Shown: positions 47,331 to 59,900 of the stretch, piece after piece
How the letters are laid out: each line of letters opens with the position of its first letter
Position numbering within the stretch: the first letter of the stretch is position 1
Assembly (NCBI GenBank): GCA_963402885.1
Contig: OY727096.1
Coordinates: 29,369,820 to 29,433,819, forward strand
Origin: Antedon bifida
Taxonomy: Eukaryota; Echinodermata; Crinoidea; Comatulida; Antedonidae
Direction: 5' to 3'
DNA: 64,000 nucleotides
The notes under the pieces: generated by a model
What the model saw: only the letters and a program-made list of their open reading frames with translations
What the model was told of the DNA's origin: nothing
The model's database searches: none
Made by a program: the position numbers and the translations under genes

Positions 47331-47922
47331 TGCTTTTCATAAATACGACCACAATAGACCGCACGTGCCACTTTCAATAAATTATGATAATTACAAAACC
47401 TACCAATACAAACGTAAGATTTCTCTTACGATATCTAAAAATACTGGTAAATGTGGCCAAAATATGAAAAAGATAATAAATTTCTACTTACACAATAAAT
47501 AAACCTTTGCGAATATTTCGTGATATTCTAACAAAAACCCAATCTCTACCAGATCTCTTTATTCAAATTAGATTAAATTACCAGGGGCTGATAACTCTGT
47601 TGATGTTCCATCGTATTTCTCCTGGGGCCAAGATAAAATAGGTCAATCAAAATTAAACATATCCCACGTAATATTAAGATTTATTTATTTTATATGAGAG
47701 TTAGAATGAAAAAACATCTATTATGTACATTTTTCTTGATACCGATTTTCATATGATAATGAAATATCATAAGATAATTTGAGCGGAAGAACATTAGCAT
47801 TTTGTAATATATTAGTATACATTAACATAAGTTTATGTGCTTAGCAGACGATAGCTGCACTCAGCTGCTCTGTGTGTGTGTGTGTGTGACGAACGATGCG
47901 AGGAAAGCGCGAGTGACCAACC
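47161..47922. promoter_or_regulatory. Shared divergent promoter region (inferred)
   Basis: Between the candidate POU6F 5' exon and the VPS41 start codon. It includes a (TG) tract at 47871-47888 and a CpG-richer patch (GACGAACGATGCG, GCGCGAG) just before the VPS41 ATG. I see no confident TATA box. A bidirectional promoter is inferred from the divergent gene order only. Confidence 0.4.
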
Positions 47923-47949
47923 ATGGCAGAAAACACGGAAGCCAAAGAG
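47923..47949 (+). CDS. VPS41: VPS41 exon 1
   Basis: MAENTEAKE after context CCAACCATGG, a good Kozak match. The donor must be GAG/GTCGGT because only that joins exon 2 in frame. The better-looking GTAAAT four bases downstream would lead to an early stop. Confidence 0.85.
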
Positions 47950-50900
47950 GTCGGTAAATATTGATTGTAATTTGGTGCAAAATTAAAAGCATATGCATTT
48001 TGATAAATATATTACCACTATGGTATCTTATCTACTTATGTAATAGGAACATTTTTTATGGTGATAATATTGTTATTGTTTACACAAAGGCCATTAAAGT
48101 TAGGCCTAACGTGCATGGAATATCACTCGTGAGTGTGGCGGGTGGAGTAGGCGCCTGTGCCCTCCGTTAAATTGGTGTCACGAGACTATGTTGGGCCTAG
48201 GAAAATGTACTTTTTAGCTGGTGTCACGAGACTGTGTTTGGCCTAGGCCTAGTAGTAAAAATCGAAATGCATAGTATGGCATAGGAATAAATGGAAGGAT
48301 TATCGAGTAGCTTTGAGCATGATATTGAATAGGCCTAGAGGCCTAGCCTACTAGGGCCTAGGCCTAGGCTAGAAAGTAGGCCTACTACTAGGCCTAGTAT
48401 GTAGTGCGGAAGCAAGATTGATGGTATCCAATCCAGGATGTCTGTAGTTTTAGTACTGTAGTAGGTTAGGACATGTGGTTTCTGACACTTGTCCTATCAT
48501 GGAAATCCTGGAATGCGGTCACTAGCAATTTTAGAATGGCACTCAAGTCTTGCTTTTTCTAGCAGTGAATGTTCACTAACTAGGCCTAGGGAGGCTTTTA
48601 TTAACTACAACCATTTTGTTGTATACTTTAGGAACAATACCTTTCATCAGAAGAGGAAGATTCTGAAGAGGAGGATTCAGAAGAAGATGATGATGATGAC
48701 AATGAGGATGAAGAAGAAGAGGAAGCTGAGGAACCAAAACTAAAATATGAGCGAATCAGAAATGATCTGGAGAAGATTTTAGAAAAACATGCGGCAAGCT
48801 GTATGGCTGTACATTCAAAGGTTTGTCAAGATTGACTCGTCACTTAAATATATATATTGTTCTTTATTGCAATGATCATTATATAATGTAACATACCCCG
48901 AAGACTAAAACCACAATATTGACATAGTAAGGCATTATAAAAATTTAAAACATAAAAAGGTCCATTGTAATCCCTAGCATACAATACAAGTCTTGTCCAC
49001 TTGAATTGACCACTTTTTTTAGATTTGACCAATCCTTCATACATCTGGTTTATATTTCAGTGTACTTTTGCTAATGTTTGAATTCATACATTTTTATTTA
49101 GTTTCTAGCAATGGGGACACATTGGGGAACAGTTCATGTTTTGGATCACCAAGGCAACAACATTAATGAGAAAGAAGAAGCTGTTGTAAGTATATTATTG
49201 CTGCTGTTTGCACTCTTTTAATTTATAGTGTTCTTGAAGACCATGTGAAATTACTACATTTTCAGCCATCTGCATGCCCAATTTTTCCATGCATCAAAAA
49301 AGTTGTATTTCCCAAAAAATGATAATGAGACGGACACGGTGATATATTTATTCTCTTCTGTTATACATATTTCACAAACAAAACTTTCCGTAATGTGAAT
49401 GTAAAAGTTTAGGCTTAAAAGTGTCTAAGACTAGCTAAGCTGTCTATCTAGAGTTGATGCAACATATTTGCGCATGCTATAAAAATCAGTTGTTGAATGT
49501 GTACCAAAATCCAGAAACAAAATATTGAGAGGTGCAGATGAGGGCCATGTATTTCTCTTACACTAAAAACTATGTTATACTTGCATCATGTGCTTGTACT
49601 AGTGTTCAGTTATATGCAAATGACATAATAAATGAAAATTATATTTCCACTGATGAATGAATGTGTGTGTGAATGTGATTAATATCTCTGATAATAAAGC
49701 CTTTTGTTGAAAGAATCATAAAAGCCTTACGTTAATATCTCTGTAAATCTTGTGTGAACGGGGAATTAAGTTTGCTTCAATGAAAGCCTTTTTTAATGGG
49801 TTGTAAATGAACACTAAAGCCAACCTCCTTGCAGACTTATTGCTATAAATTGTGTGTGAAATGGGCTTTACTGTATGTGACAGTGAAATAATTTATAATG
49901 AATTAATAATGATATTGGTGAATGCTTAATGTTGAATAACTTTGTGTTATTTGTTATCAGCATACGACGACGGTTAATCAGATTAGTTTGGATCAGAATG
50001 GTGACTACATAGCAAGTTGTTCAGATGATGGACGGGTAAGAACGATATATATGTCCAAGTCAGATGCTGATTGACAGATGCCAAATTCCTGTGGCAGATA
50101 TTCTATGCACGTAGACATATGTCACTCACCGACATACTCCATTTTGATATGACTGTAACAATAACAGTTGTTTTATCATGTTTCTTATGTCCTGTGCATA
50201 TGTTTTATATCCATCTTTCATTAGTCCATCTATTTCTTTATTCGTTCATTCATCAATACATTCAATCATCCATACATCTTTTCAGTCATTAATCGCTTTA
50301 TCCATCTTCTTCATTGAAATACCTATTCCTTTATTTTTCCTATCAATCTCTTCATTTCTCCATCCATTTCTTCATGTCTCCATCCATCTCTTCATGTCTC
50401 CATCTATCTTTTCATCCATCTTTTCATCCATCTATCTCTTCAGATCTCCATCCATCTTTTCATTCATCCATCTATCTTTTCATCCATTCATCTTTTCATC
50501 CATCTATCTCTTCATGTCTCCATCCATCTTTTCATTCATCCATCCATCTTTTCATCCATCAATCTCTTTATGTCTCCATCCATCTCTTTATGTCTCCATC
50601 CATCTTTTCATTCATCCATCCATCTTTTCATCCATCAATCTCTTTATGTCTCCATCCATCTCTTTATGTCTCCATCCATCTTTTCATTCATCCATCTCTT
50701 TATGTCTCCATCCATCTCTTTATCCATCCATCTCTTTATGTCTCCATCCATCTTTTCATTCATCCATCCATCTTTTCATCCATCAATCTCTTTATGTCTC
50801 CATCCATCTTTTCATTCATCCATCCATCTTTTCATCCATCCATCTCTTTATGTCTCCATCCATCTTTTTATCCATCCATCTCGTTATGTCTCCATCCATC

Positions 50901-53900
50901 TTTTCATTCATCCATCCATCTTTTCATCCATCCATCTTTTCATCCATCCATCTGTTTATATTCTTTAAAATTTATAATTGTTATTTAATTACTGTATCTT
51001 ATACTGTAGGTAGCTGTAACAGGTCTATACGAATCTGAACACAATGTTGTACAGGTGTTTGATTGTCCTATAAAGGTAAGAAATCTATGATAAGAAACTA
51101 AATGGTTTATATACCCTATACCAACAGTATATGGTATTTGACCAAAATTGGATTGTATCCCAACGTGGGCTTATATCTGAAACATTTTTCAGTAATTATC
51201 ACCTTTGGAAATAAATAATATATTGAACCAAAGTTAAAATATCTAAAACCTTGTAACAATAAACTATATTAAATAAAAGTATTTACTATATCATACATTA
51301 AGTTGTTTACTTAAGTCTGTTTCTTTTTTTTTATATTTTCTCTTATACTCTATATTGTAAATATTGTAAATAAAGAATACTGATATGTCACTATATACTG
51401 ACTCAATCTAATTATCATTTTACTGTGCTACTTTGGCCTTATTTGAAAGTGTACATTATTATAATTTATGATGAAGTAATAAATATTAGTCATAATTTAT
51501 GATAATGAAGTTTGATGGATGTTGAATGATTTGTGGGCTCTTTACTGTTTTACATCTGCTTTCATTAATCATATTGTTTGTATCTTATTTCATTTTATAA
51601 TGTAAAAGTTACCTAATATCTTTGTTTCTCATTCTAGGCTGTAGCCCTAGATCCTAAGTTTTCAGTGGGGAGTAGCAGACGTTATGTAACAGGGGGAGAC
51701 AAGGTAAGTACACTGTGTTTGCTATTTCTTTCTCTGTTGTTCTTGTCACCCTGATCTTTTTAATATTTGTACATGTATTTCAATGTTCAATATCTTCTCG
51801 GATATAAATCGTAGGTCCAGTGTACACAAATTAGTCGTGTGCAATTTAAAGAACCTAGTACATCTTTCAAGATGAGTAGGGAGTTACCCCGGTGTTGTAC
51901 TAGTTCATACTGCCACACACATACACTACTTAAAGTAGGCCTTCTAGTTCCGTTAGTTCCTTCTAGTTTTATTGATATAAATCAATTTGTTGATTGTTGA
52001 ACTTTTGAAGATGAAGAGCCCTTTTTTATAACATTTATGTACTGTAATCTTGCCTCAGTGTTTACATTTTGTTCTGTTCATGTTCTGTTGAAATTAATGA
52101 TATGATCTTAGTTCTTAGATGAATTTTTTTTTTAAACATTGGTCTTTAATTGGGATGCCTGTGTATTGTGACCATTTTGACTATTGAATAGTATTACCAT
52201 TTTAAACCTATGAGGGCGCTATCATTTATCATCAAATTCATTGACCGTAACGTCAACTACTACCAAGGACAAACTATAACACTGTATAATGTATGGAAAA
52301 ATGATATTGCATTTTTAAAGTGCTTACTGTATTTTGTGAATGAATATAAAATTGTATAAAATTTGTGCCACTAAAGTTATTGAAACAGATGTCCCCAATG
52401 CAAGGCCACTATTAACAATACTGGCCAGGCCAAACAGAAAAATATTAACATTATTGAATGTTTCAGTGATGGGCCTCTCAATAGTAATAAGTAGTACAGT
52501 AACTTTAGATAATATTGTTCTCTTGCTACACGATAATGCTATCCTATAGATTTACCTATCTGTTTACAACAGCTGTGTACATATGATACCAGTGATAACG
52601 TATTGATTATTGTTGTTATGCCTTCTAAGATTTCATATTTGTGTAAAAAAAAACAACACTATGAAATAACTAACACTGCAACAGCAACTGAAATTATTAA
52701 ATATTTTTATAGAAAATTATAGTACATTTTGTATACTGTTAGAATACTGTAGCAGTATTACTATAAAGTACATTCATTTATGGATTTTCTTTTTTTGTGT
52801 GTTAAATTTAACTACACATACAGTAGTAACTGTATTGTAGTAATACTTTCTTTATTCCTAAAGAATCTTTCTTAAAGATCAACAACTGAGTGCTACTGTA
52901 GTTAACTAGATTGGTCGAAATTATTATAAACAATGCATGTCATTTTTTCTCTATAATATCATAAGCAACTGTCTACTTAATACATAAGCAGCATGTGACA
53001 ACATAATATAATAAACATCCTGCAGTGTCATGTATTCTGACATCAACTGTCATCCCATGTGATACTATAGTTGTAAGAGATTATTGAGAGGATTAGGTTA
53101 AGTTGATATTTTGAAGTTAGGTGCTATGATAAGCCTATTGCTGTTATCAGACACGATACTGCACAATGTTTATTGTTTTACTAGCCATGATACCGTACAA
53201 GAATCGGCTGCAATTAGGACATTCAAAATTAAACTATCCCAAAATAAGAAAATATTTAACTTAAATAAAGGCCTTTTTCCACCTATCCTCATTTAAATCC
53301 AATAATCCTATGAATATCTGAAACACATTTTTCCATCCACAACTAAACACACACCTACACTTCTCTTATTTTGTATTTTGAGATATTAATATTTATGATG
53401 CCATTAATAATTGAATTAATTTGAATAATAGTGCTGCTTTGATTTACTGCATTTTATTTAATTTACAGTAAGTGTCTATTTGTAAAAATAATGAGGTTTG
53501 AGTTTTAGAAAGAAAAAATATATCACTATAGAATCTATGCCATGAGAGTAAAAATGATTTATTGATCTAGAATAAATCGTACTGTAGCTGAATTGAGAAA
53601 ACGCTTATGTATTCGGGCACGATATATTCTACTTACGACTGGAATATTGCAGTTGATATTTTGAAGTCTACATGTGAATACTTGCCCCATGTAGAGGGTC
53701 ATAAGAACAAAAACAGAACAGTTAAACACCCCTTTTAAGAGGATACTTTTCCGAGAAATGAACAAGGAGAAATAATGTTTTTAAACTATGGCCAACCCCT
53801 ATTTAGGGGCCACCCAATTGAGGAGACCCTTTGGTGGGTCTTGAAGGTGTCCCTTAATAGGGGTTCTACTCTACTGGTTATATGCATCGGATCAATTATA

Positions 53901-56900
53901 AGTTTAATCATGATTAGAAGATTATTTCTTTCATTGAAAAAGGAAAATTAAAATATTTTTCAATTTGCATTTCATTGATTTGTAATTTAAATATATAAAT
54001 TAATTTGTACTTTAATTAAAACTTGTCTTTCAGTTGCTACTACATGAGAAGGGATTATTTAATCGAAATAAATCGACAGTAATCCACGAAGGTGAAGGTC
54101 AAATTAGAAATATTCAGTGGAGGTCATGCTTCATTGCCTGGAGCAATGAATTGGTAAGTTTTTTAAAGGATAACTCCTGAGTTTAAAATTTCTCTGGTTT
54201 AATTATAAAATAAGTATTGCAACCATATTGATAATGGAACATTCGACGGAACACATAGACGCTAATTGTAGGCTTGCATCCCAACATACAATGCACACGA
54301 TCCGTCCATTTTGAAAACAAAAACATCAGGAACCAAATTTTTCTCAATTTAGCATCAAACCAAAATGTTAACCAATGGGTATGTAAGAACTATTCAATTT
54401 GTGCAGATTAATTTTTTTTTCAAACAAGGGGAAATCTAAATTTATCTCTTTGTCAGCATTTCAACATTCGTGTAATATGCTCGGCGTGTGTTGCATGCGC
54501 GGCACATAGACCTATGCTTCTGTCTTCAAATCAAAACAAGTTGTTAATGCAGATGTTCACAAGGCTATAACTTTATGCAAATTTAAGTAAAAGTAAAATT
54601 CATTTAAATGCAGTGTAACCAACGGACAAGCACCGTCTCAAATCAGTTTATGGTTTTGCTTACTCAACTAATTTCAATACAGTGCGACATACAAATTCAC
54701 AGCACAGTCTCATATATTTAAATATTTCTATGATAGTTTGGCTTGTCTAGTACAGTACGTGCCAAGCTTTTACATTTATTCATTTCAATGCAGTACAGAC
54801 TTAATAGCATAACACACTCTCATATATTTAAACAGTTTATGATTTCGCTTGTATAATACGTGCCAGGCGTTTAAATTTATTCAATTCATTGCAATGCAGT
54901 TGAACCACTAGACTTAGCACAGTCTCGTATATTTAAGCAGTTTGCTGGATTAAATTGTTTCGACGTTAATTGCTTTGCTGTCAAAGATGATAAGATCATT
55001 CATCATTACCAAGTAGGATTTAGAATGCTATCAACTTAAATCTATCAAAATGGTATATTATTACAACTGTAATAAGAAATGCTGCACTAAAGCAAAACAA
55101 AATAAAAACAAAACAGTTATTTTATATTGAAATTAAGTAGTTAAAAGTACATTAGCGATATTTCAATTCATACAGTAATAATATTTAGTATTTACTGTAT
55201 TAAGTCATAATAATAATAATTTGTAGGTATGTTTGAAATGGATATTATACAGTTAGCAAGGAAAAAGAATGATGTATTATTTATATTATGTATAAATTCC
55301 ATGTATATTTAGCTATGAAAAAAATACTACTGTAGTTAGGTACAGTACAGTATCTGTAAACAATATTAAAAAGAAAAAAATTGTGACCGTCAAATGAGAT
55401 AACATTATGTACTGTACATGATCAATTAACAGTATAACCCATACATTTTTTGTAAACCACAACCAACAAAAAAAATGTAGTTACTGCAGAAACTACAGTA
55501 GAAAAATGATCCCTAAGAAAGTTGTGCCTTAAATTACAAAACGAAGTAGATCTTTATCTCTAATTAAAAAAAAGAATTAAACATAATTTACTTTAATCTA
55601 TGTACAGAATAAACCATTTTCACAAGCACTATTCTCTCTCTATTCTATTTCTATTTTAATCTTTTCCAAATTGTTATTATTATACTAAATTAAAAGCTAT
55701 TAATAATTAAATGTAAATAAAAAGTTTGAACAAAACTGTTCACATTATTAACAATAACAATCTACTTTTTTATCGATAATTATTAATATGCAAATCTCTG
55801 CATTTAAATAAAGAAATCTATTATGCTTACCGGTATAAGTTCCGCATGACAGAGCTTGTGGCCGCCAGATTATGAATCTAAGAGAAATAGAAGGTAAAGA
55901 GATGCAAGTAAATTTAAAAATGTGGAATTGATTTTGCAATTAGTTTGATGCTGTGTTTGTGAAGGGATTCTATAACTTTGTTTGATCTTATCTTCCTGCT
56001 GCGTCTCTAGGGAGTGAAAGTTTACGATGTGTTGCATAGACAACGAATAACATTCATCCGTCGAGACCACGGTGAAAGTTTACGCTCGGAAATCTATGCT
56101 TGTAGCATTTGTTGGAAGGATGACAAAACCCTAATTATTGGATGGGCTGATACAATTAAGGTAAGATACCAGTTACAAATCTAAACCAGGTCAAAGGTTA
56201 GCAAACTGGTGGTGGACTGAAATGTGTTGCGCATTTTCCTTCCATGATGCTATATTGAAATCATCCAGACGTTATAATCAATGAGTTTGCAATTTTACTA
56301 AACCTTACTATGAGAATCTGTTAATGTTAATTTTCAACTTTTGATAAAATTAACAATAATGACATATATACAATCTTAGTTTTTTCCAAACATTTCTTGT
56401 TGTTAGTGTGATAATCCCTATTGCAGCACAGCATGTTCCACCACCAAACGATAGATGAGAATGCATTGAACATGCCTATGTTATGGTCATATGTTGCTTT
56501 AACCACTCAATCACTTAACTCGTCATTTATGCATGTTAAGTTGCAAAATATTTTTCCTTCCAGATATGCGTAGTTAAAGACAGATTGCCGTATGAGGCAC
56601 AAGCAAGGCGGTTACCACTACGTTTCGTTGAAATAGGTAGGCTTAGAATGCAACATCGTCACTGTTTTAACTGGATGAAAGCATTAAATAAGTAGCCCTT
56701 GCTTGTGACTAATAATAGTCTCTACTATCATCAGTCTTGTTTTATTGAAAATCAAAATAATTGTTGATGCTGTGCATCCAAAATAGACATTAGTCCTTAC
56801 AAAACAGCTGTTGATTGACGTGATTGTAAAATTACTTAATTATAACAGTACTGAAATGTACAGTATTTCAATCATCTATTTTTATCTTTCTGTTTTTTTT

Positions 56901-59900
56901 TAGTATCAATATTTAACACAGATTTCTTTGTTTGTGGAGTCGCTCCTCTTGATGACAAGCTGGTCGTGCTGGCTTTTCTTCGACAAGAATCGAGGGATTC
57001 GGTAAGGCATTGCTACCCATTAGTGATAGAACAGAATGATAGTGGCATCATAGTTTACTAATCAAAGTGTCCTAGTTTTAAAACGTTTAAACAAATGTTA
57101 TTAATGCCCCATAATCTTTTAATGACACACATAAAATAAACTATTAAAAAAAATTGTGCAGGTCAGTAGCCTCTTGCGCTGATCAACACGTTAGGTACTT
57201 TGTGGTACATTACCAAGATTTTCAGATTGCCACAATGCGACTTAACTTAAGCTCTGTCTACACTATCACACTACACTATCACACTTTATGTGACAACAAA
57301 ATGTGATGTGCCCATATATGGACATGATGATGTCATATCACTATAATATTTGGACATACCACTACCATATTTAGGTACATCACACTTTTTTTGTCAAACT
57401 AGTTTGATAGTGTAGACAGAGCTTTACACTGATTTCTATATAAGAAGATAATAGCAGTCCTGTATAAACATCACAGTACTAGTGTAGTAGTTAACAAAAA
57501 AAAAATCACCGCTACCCATAATCATAATTCTGTTGATGTTGAAAGATAATCAACACTAATAAATTAATCATTAATTACTTCCAGGAAATCAGATAATATG
57601 CCTGATTTTTCAGATTCATATTCACACATATTATCTCATTATCATTCATTATTGTTGCAGACTATTTAATAAATCAAATTATAATTTTGATTTCTTAGTA
57701 ATTGAACTTCAACTATAGATAAAATTATCATGATTCCTTTTAAGGCTTTGATCAGTGCAGATGATAAGAATATTTGGCATTGCTTGTTTATTCTGTCGTC
57801 TGGTAAAAGAATCTGCCTCATGATAGAGAAGGCTTAGGTAGTTAGTGCACTGTTTTTCATAATACTGTAATAAAAGAGGAATTACACATTGTCTTAAAAG
57901 TATGTAGCTCATGCATGCATTGAAAGATTCTACTGCATGGATGTCTTGTATATCTCTGGCGACATCTTTTTGTAATGCTAGGCTTCTCTTTTTGATGTAA
58001 GGCTTCTTTTTGAATTGTCATACAGTACTTCTTTTTGAGATGCCAGGCTTCTTTTTGAAATGCCAAGCTTTTTTTATAAGATGCCAGTCTTCTTTTTGAG
58101 ATGCCTGGCGTCTTTATAAGATGCCAGGCTTCATTTTGAGATGCCAGGCGTCTTTATCTATCTTTAGTATGCATACTCAATCAGTATGGATATACTGTTT
58201 TTTCCTGAAGCCAAATAGTAAAGCATGTCAAAAATATAAGAAAGAAAATCTTGTATTGAATCTATTATAAAAGATTTTGAAAGAAAATTTCATGCTAAAC
58301 TGATGATTAAGAATATTCTATAGATAAACAAGAGAAATTTGAAAATACTACAAGGTGAATTAAGTGATCATTACATTATGATCATTTCAGTAAATGTCTT
58401 TCCATCCAGAAAATAAAATACAATACCTACAGATAACCACAGATAATAGGCCCTTTCATACAGGAACGAAAGGTACTTTATAATGCAACTAACATGAACT
58501 CTTAACCTTTGAATGTTAGGCCTGAAGCCCTACCTGTATACCACATGCTTCCATAAATGTATCCTCACATGAATAATATATGTACTAATTTGATTTATTT
58601 GAATTTCTATTAATTTCCTGCGGTCTAAAGCAAGCCACATGTTACTAGGCACTTCTTGTATGCCCAGAATTATTCCCATATCCATCACTCTTTCCTGTTT
58701 TAAATTGCTGATGCATAACACCAGCCAATGATGGATGGGGTCATGGTATCTAATGATAAATGTAGGCTAAGGTGGAATCAGTTTTTTTCTTTTTTTTCAC
58801 AATGTTCATTACTACAAACCTTTTAGATAAGATACTGTAGATGGAGAAAACTGCTTTCTTTTTTCACAATGTTCATTACTGCTATCTGAAAAACTAATTT
58901 CTTTTTTCACAATATTCAATGCTCCAAACTACTAGGTGGATTTTTCACAATATTTATTATTACAAAAAATTGATATAGATATTTGGAGAAAAAATGTTTT
59001 GATTGATACAGATAGGTGAGAACAAAATTTTTTATCTTTCCACAATGTTCATTACTACAAACCATTGAGAAAACTGCTTTCGTTTTTCACAAAGTCTATT
59101 CCACCATTAATATGAATTGAAAAAAGGTTTTCACAAATGTTATTACAGCAAACCATTAATAGGATAGGTGAAAGAAAATGTTTTCTTTTTTCACAATATT
59201 CATTACTCCAAACCATTGATAGATAGGTGGGGAAAAAATGTTTTCTTTTTTCACAACATTCATTACTCCAAACCATTGATACAGATAGGTGTGTAAAAAA
59301 CTTTCTTTTTAACAATATTCTAATAAATTAAACATAAATCCACTGCACCTGTTGTACACATATAGTGTATCACACTTAATTTACATCATTTTTTGAAATT
59401 TATTAGCAATAAAATATCAAATCATTTTTACATTTTAATAATTTATTGAAACATAAAAAAAATATATAATTGGTGTAATGTGTGTTCAGTAAGTATTTTA
59501 AATTGGGTCAAACGTATGTTTAACATGACTATCTTTTCTAGGTCAGATATTCTGTCACTCCTCTAAAGCATGGGTGTATGTCACCACCTTCAGTTCATTG
59601 CTTTACTTAAACATTTACTGAACTGGCAATAGGGTCTATGGTAATAAATTGGACAGTGAAAATGCTCTAAGCTTGTGTGTTTTAAAGCCTTTTTTCTGTA
59701 TGATAAAAACTCTGATTAGAAAAAATTTTGTGTTATCCTCTACCTATGTGACTATTGGGCCTCAAGAAAAGTCTGGTTTTTGGAGAGTTTCCGGTTTCCA
59801 GAGAGTCTGGTATTGGGAGAGTTTACTGTATATTTATTGTTATTTTTTGTACAGGAGAATGAATCACAAAGACCACAGTTGAAGATTATTGATCCCAAAC

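Larger units (their letters stand above)
57002..59854 (+). other. VPS41: VPS41 intron 10
   Basis: About 2.85 kb, loaded with repeats: MITE at 57251-57422, short-unit array at 57960-58160 and longer-unit array at 58780-59320. Reading frames within are repeat artefacts. Confidence 0.7.

Noticed and set aside
50178-51038. 286-codon plus-strand frame and two overlapping long frames
   Set aside because: All are translations of the CATC/TTTC minisatellite in VPS41 intron 4; the repeat lacks stops in every plus frame.
55800-55862. CTTACCGGTATAAGTTCCGC segment in a VPS41 intron, resembling a minus-strand splice donor
   Set aside because: No matching acceptor or open frame found on the minus strand, so no antisense exon is supported.
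59055-59315. 86-codon minus frame with MVWSNE-CCEKRKHF repeats
   Set aside because: Translation of the 60-90-bp tandem repeat in VPS41 intron 10.
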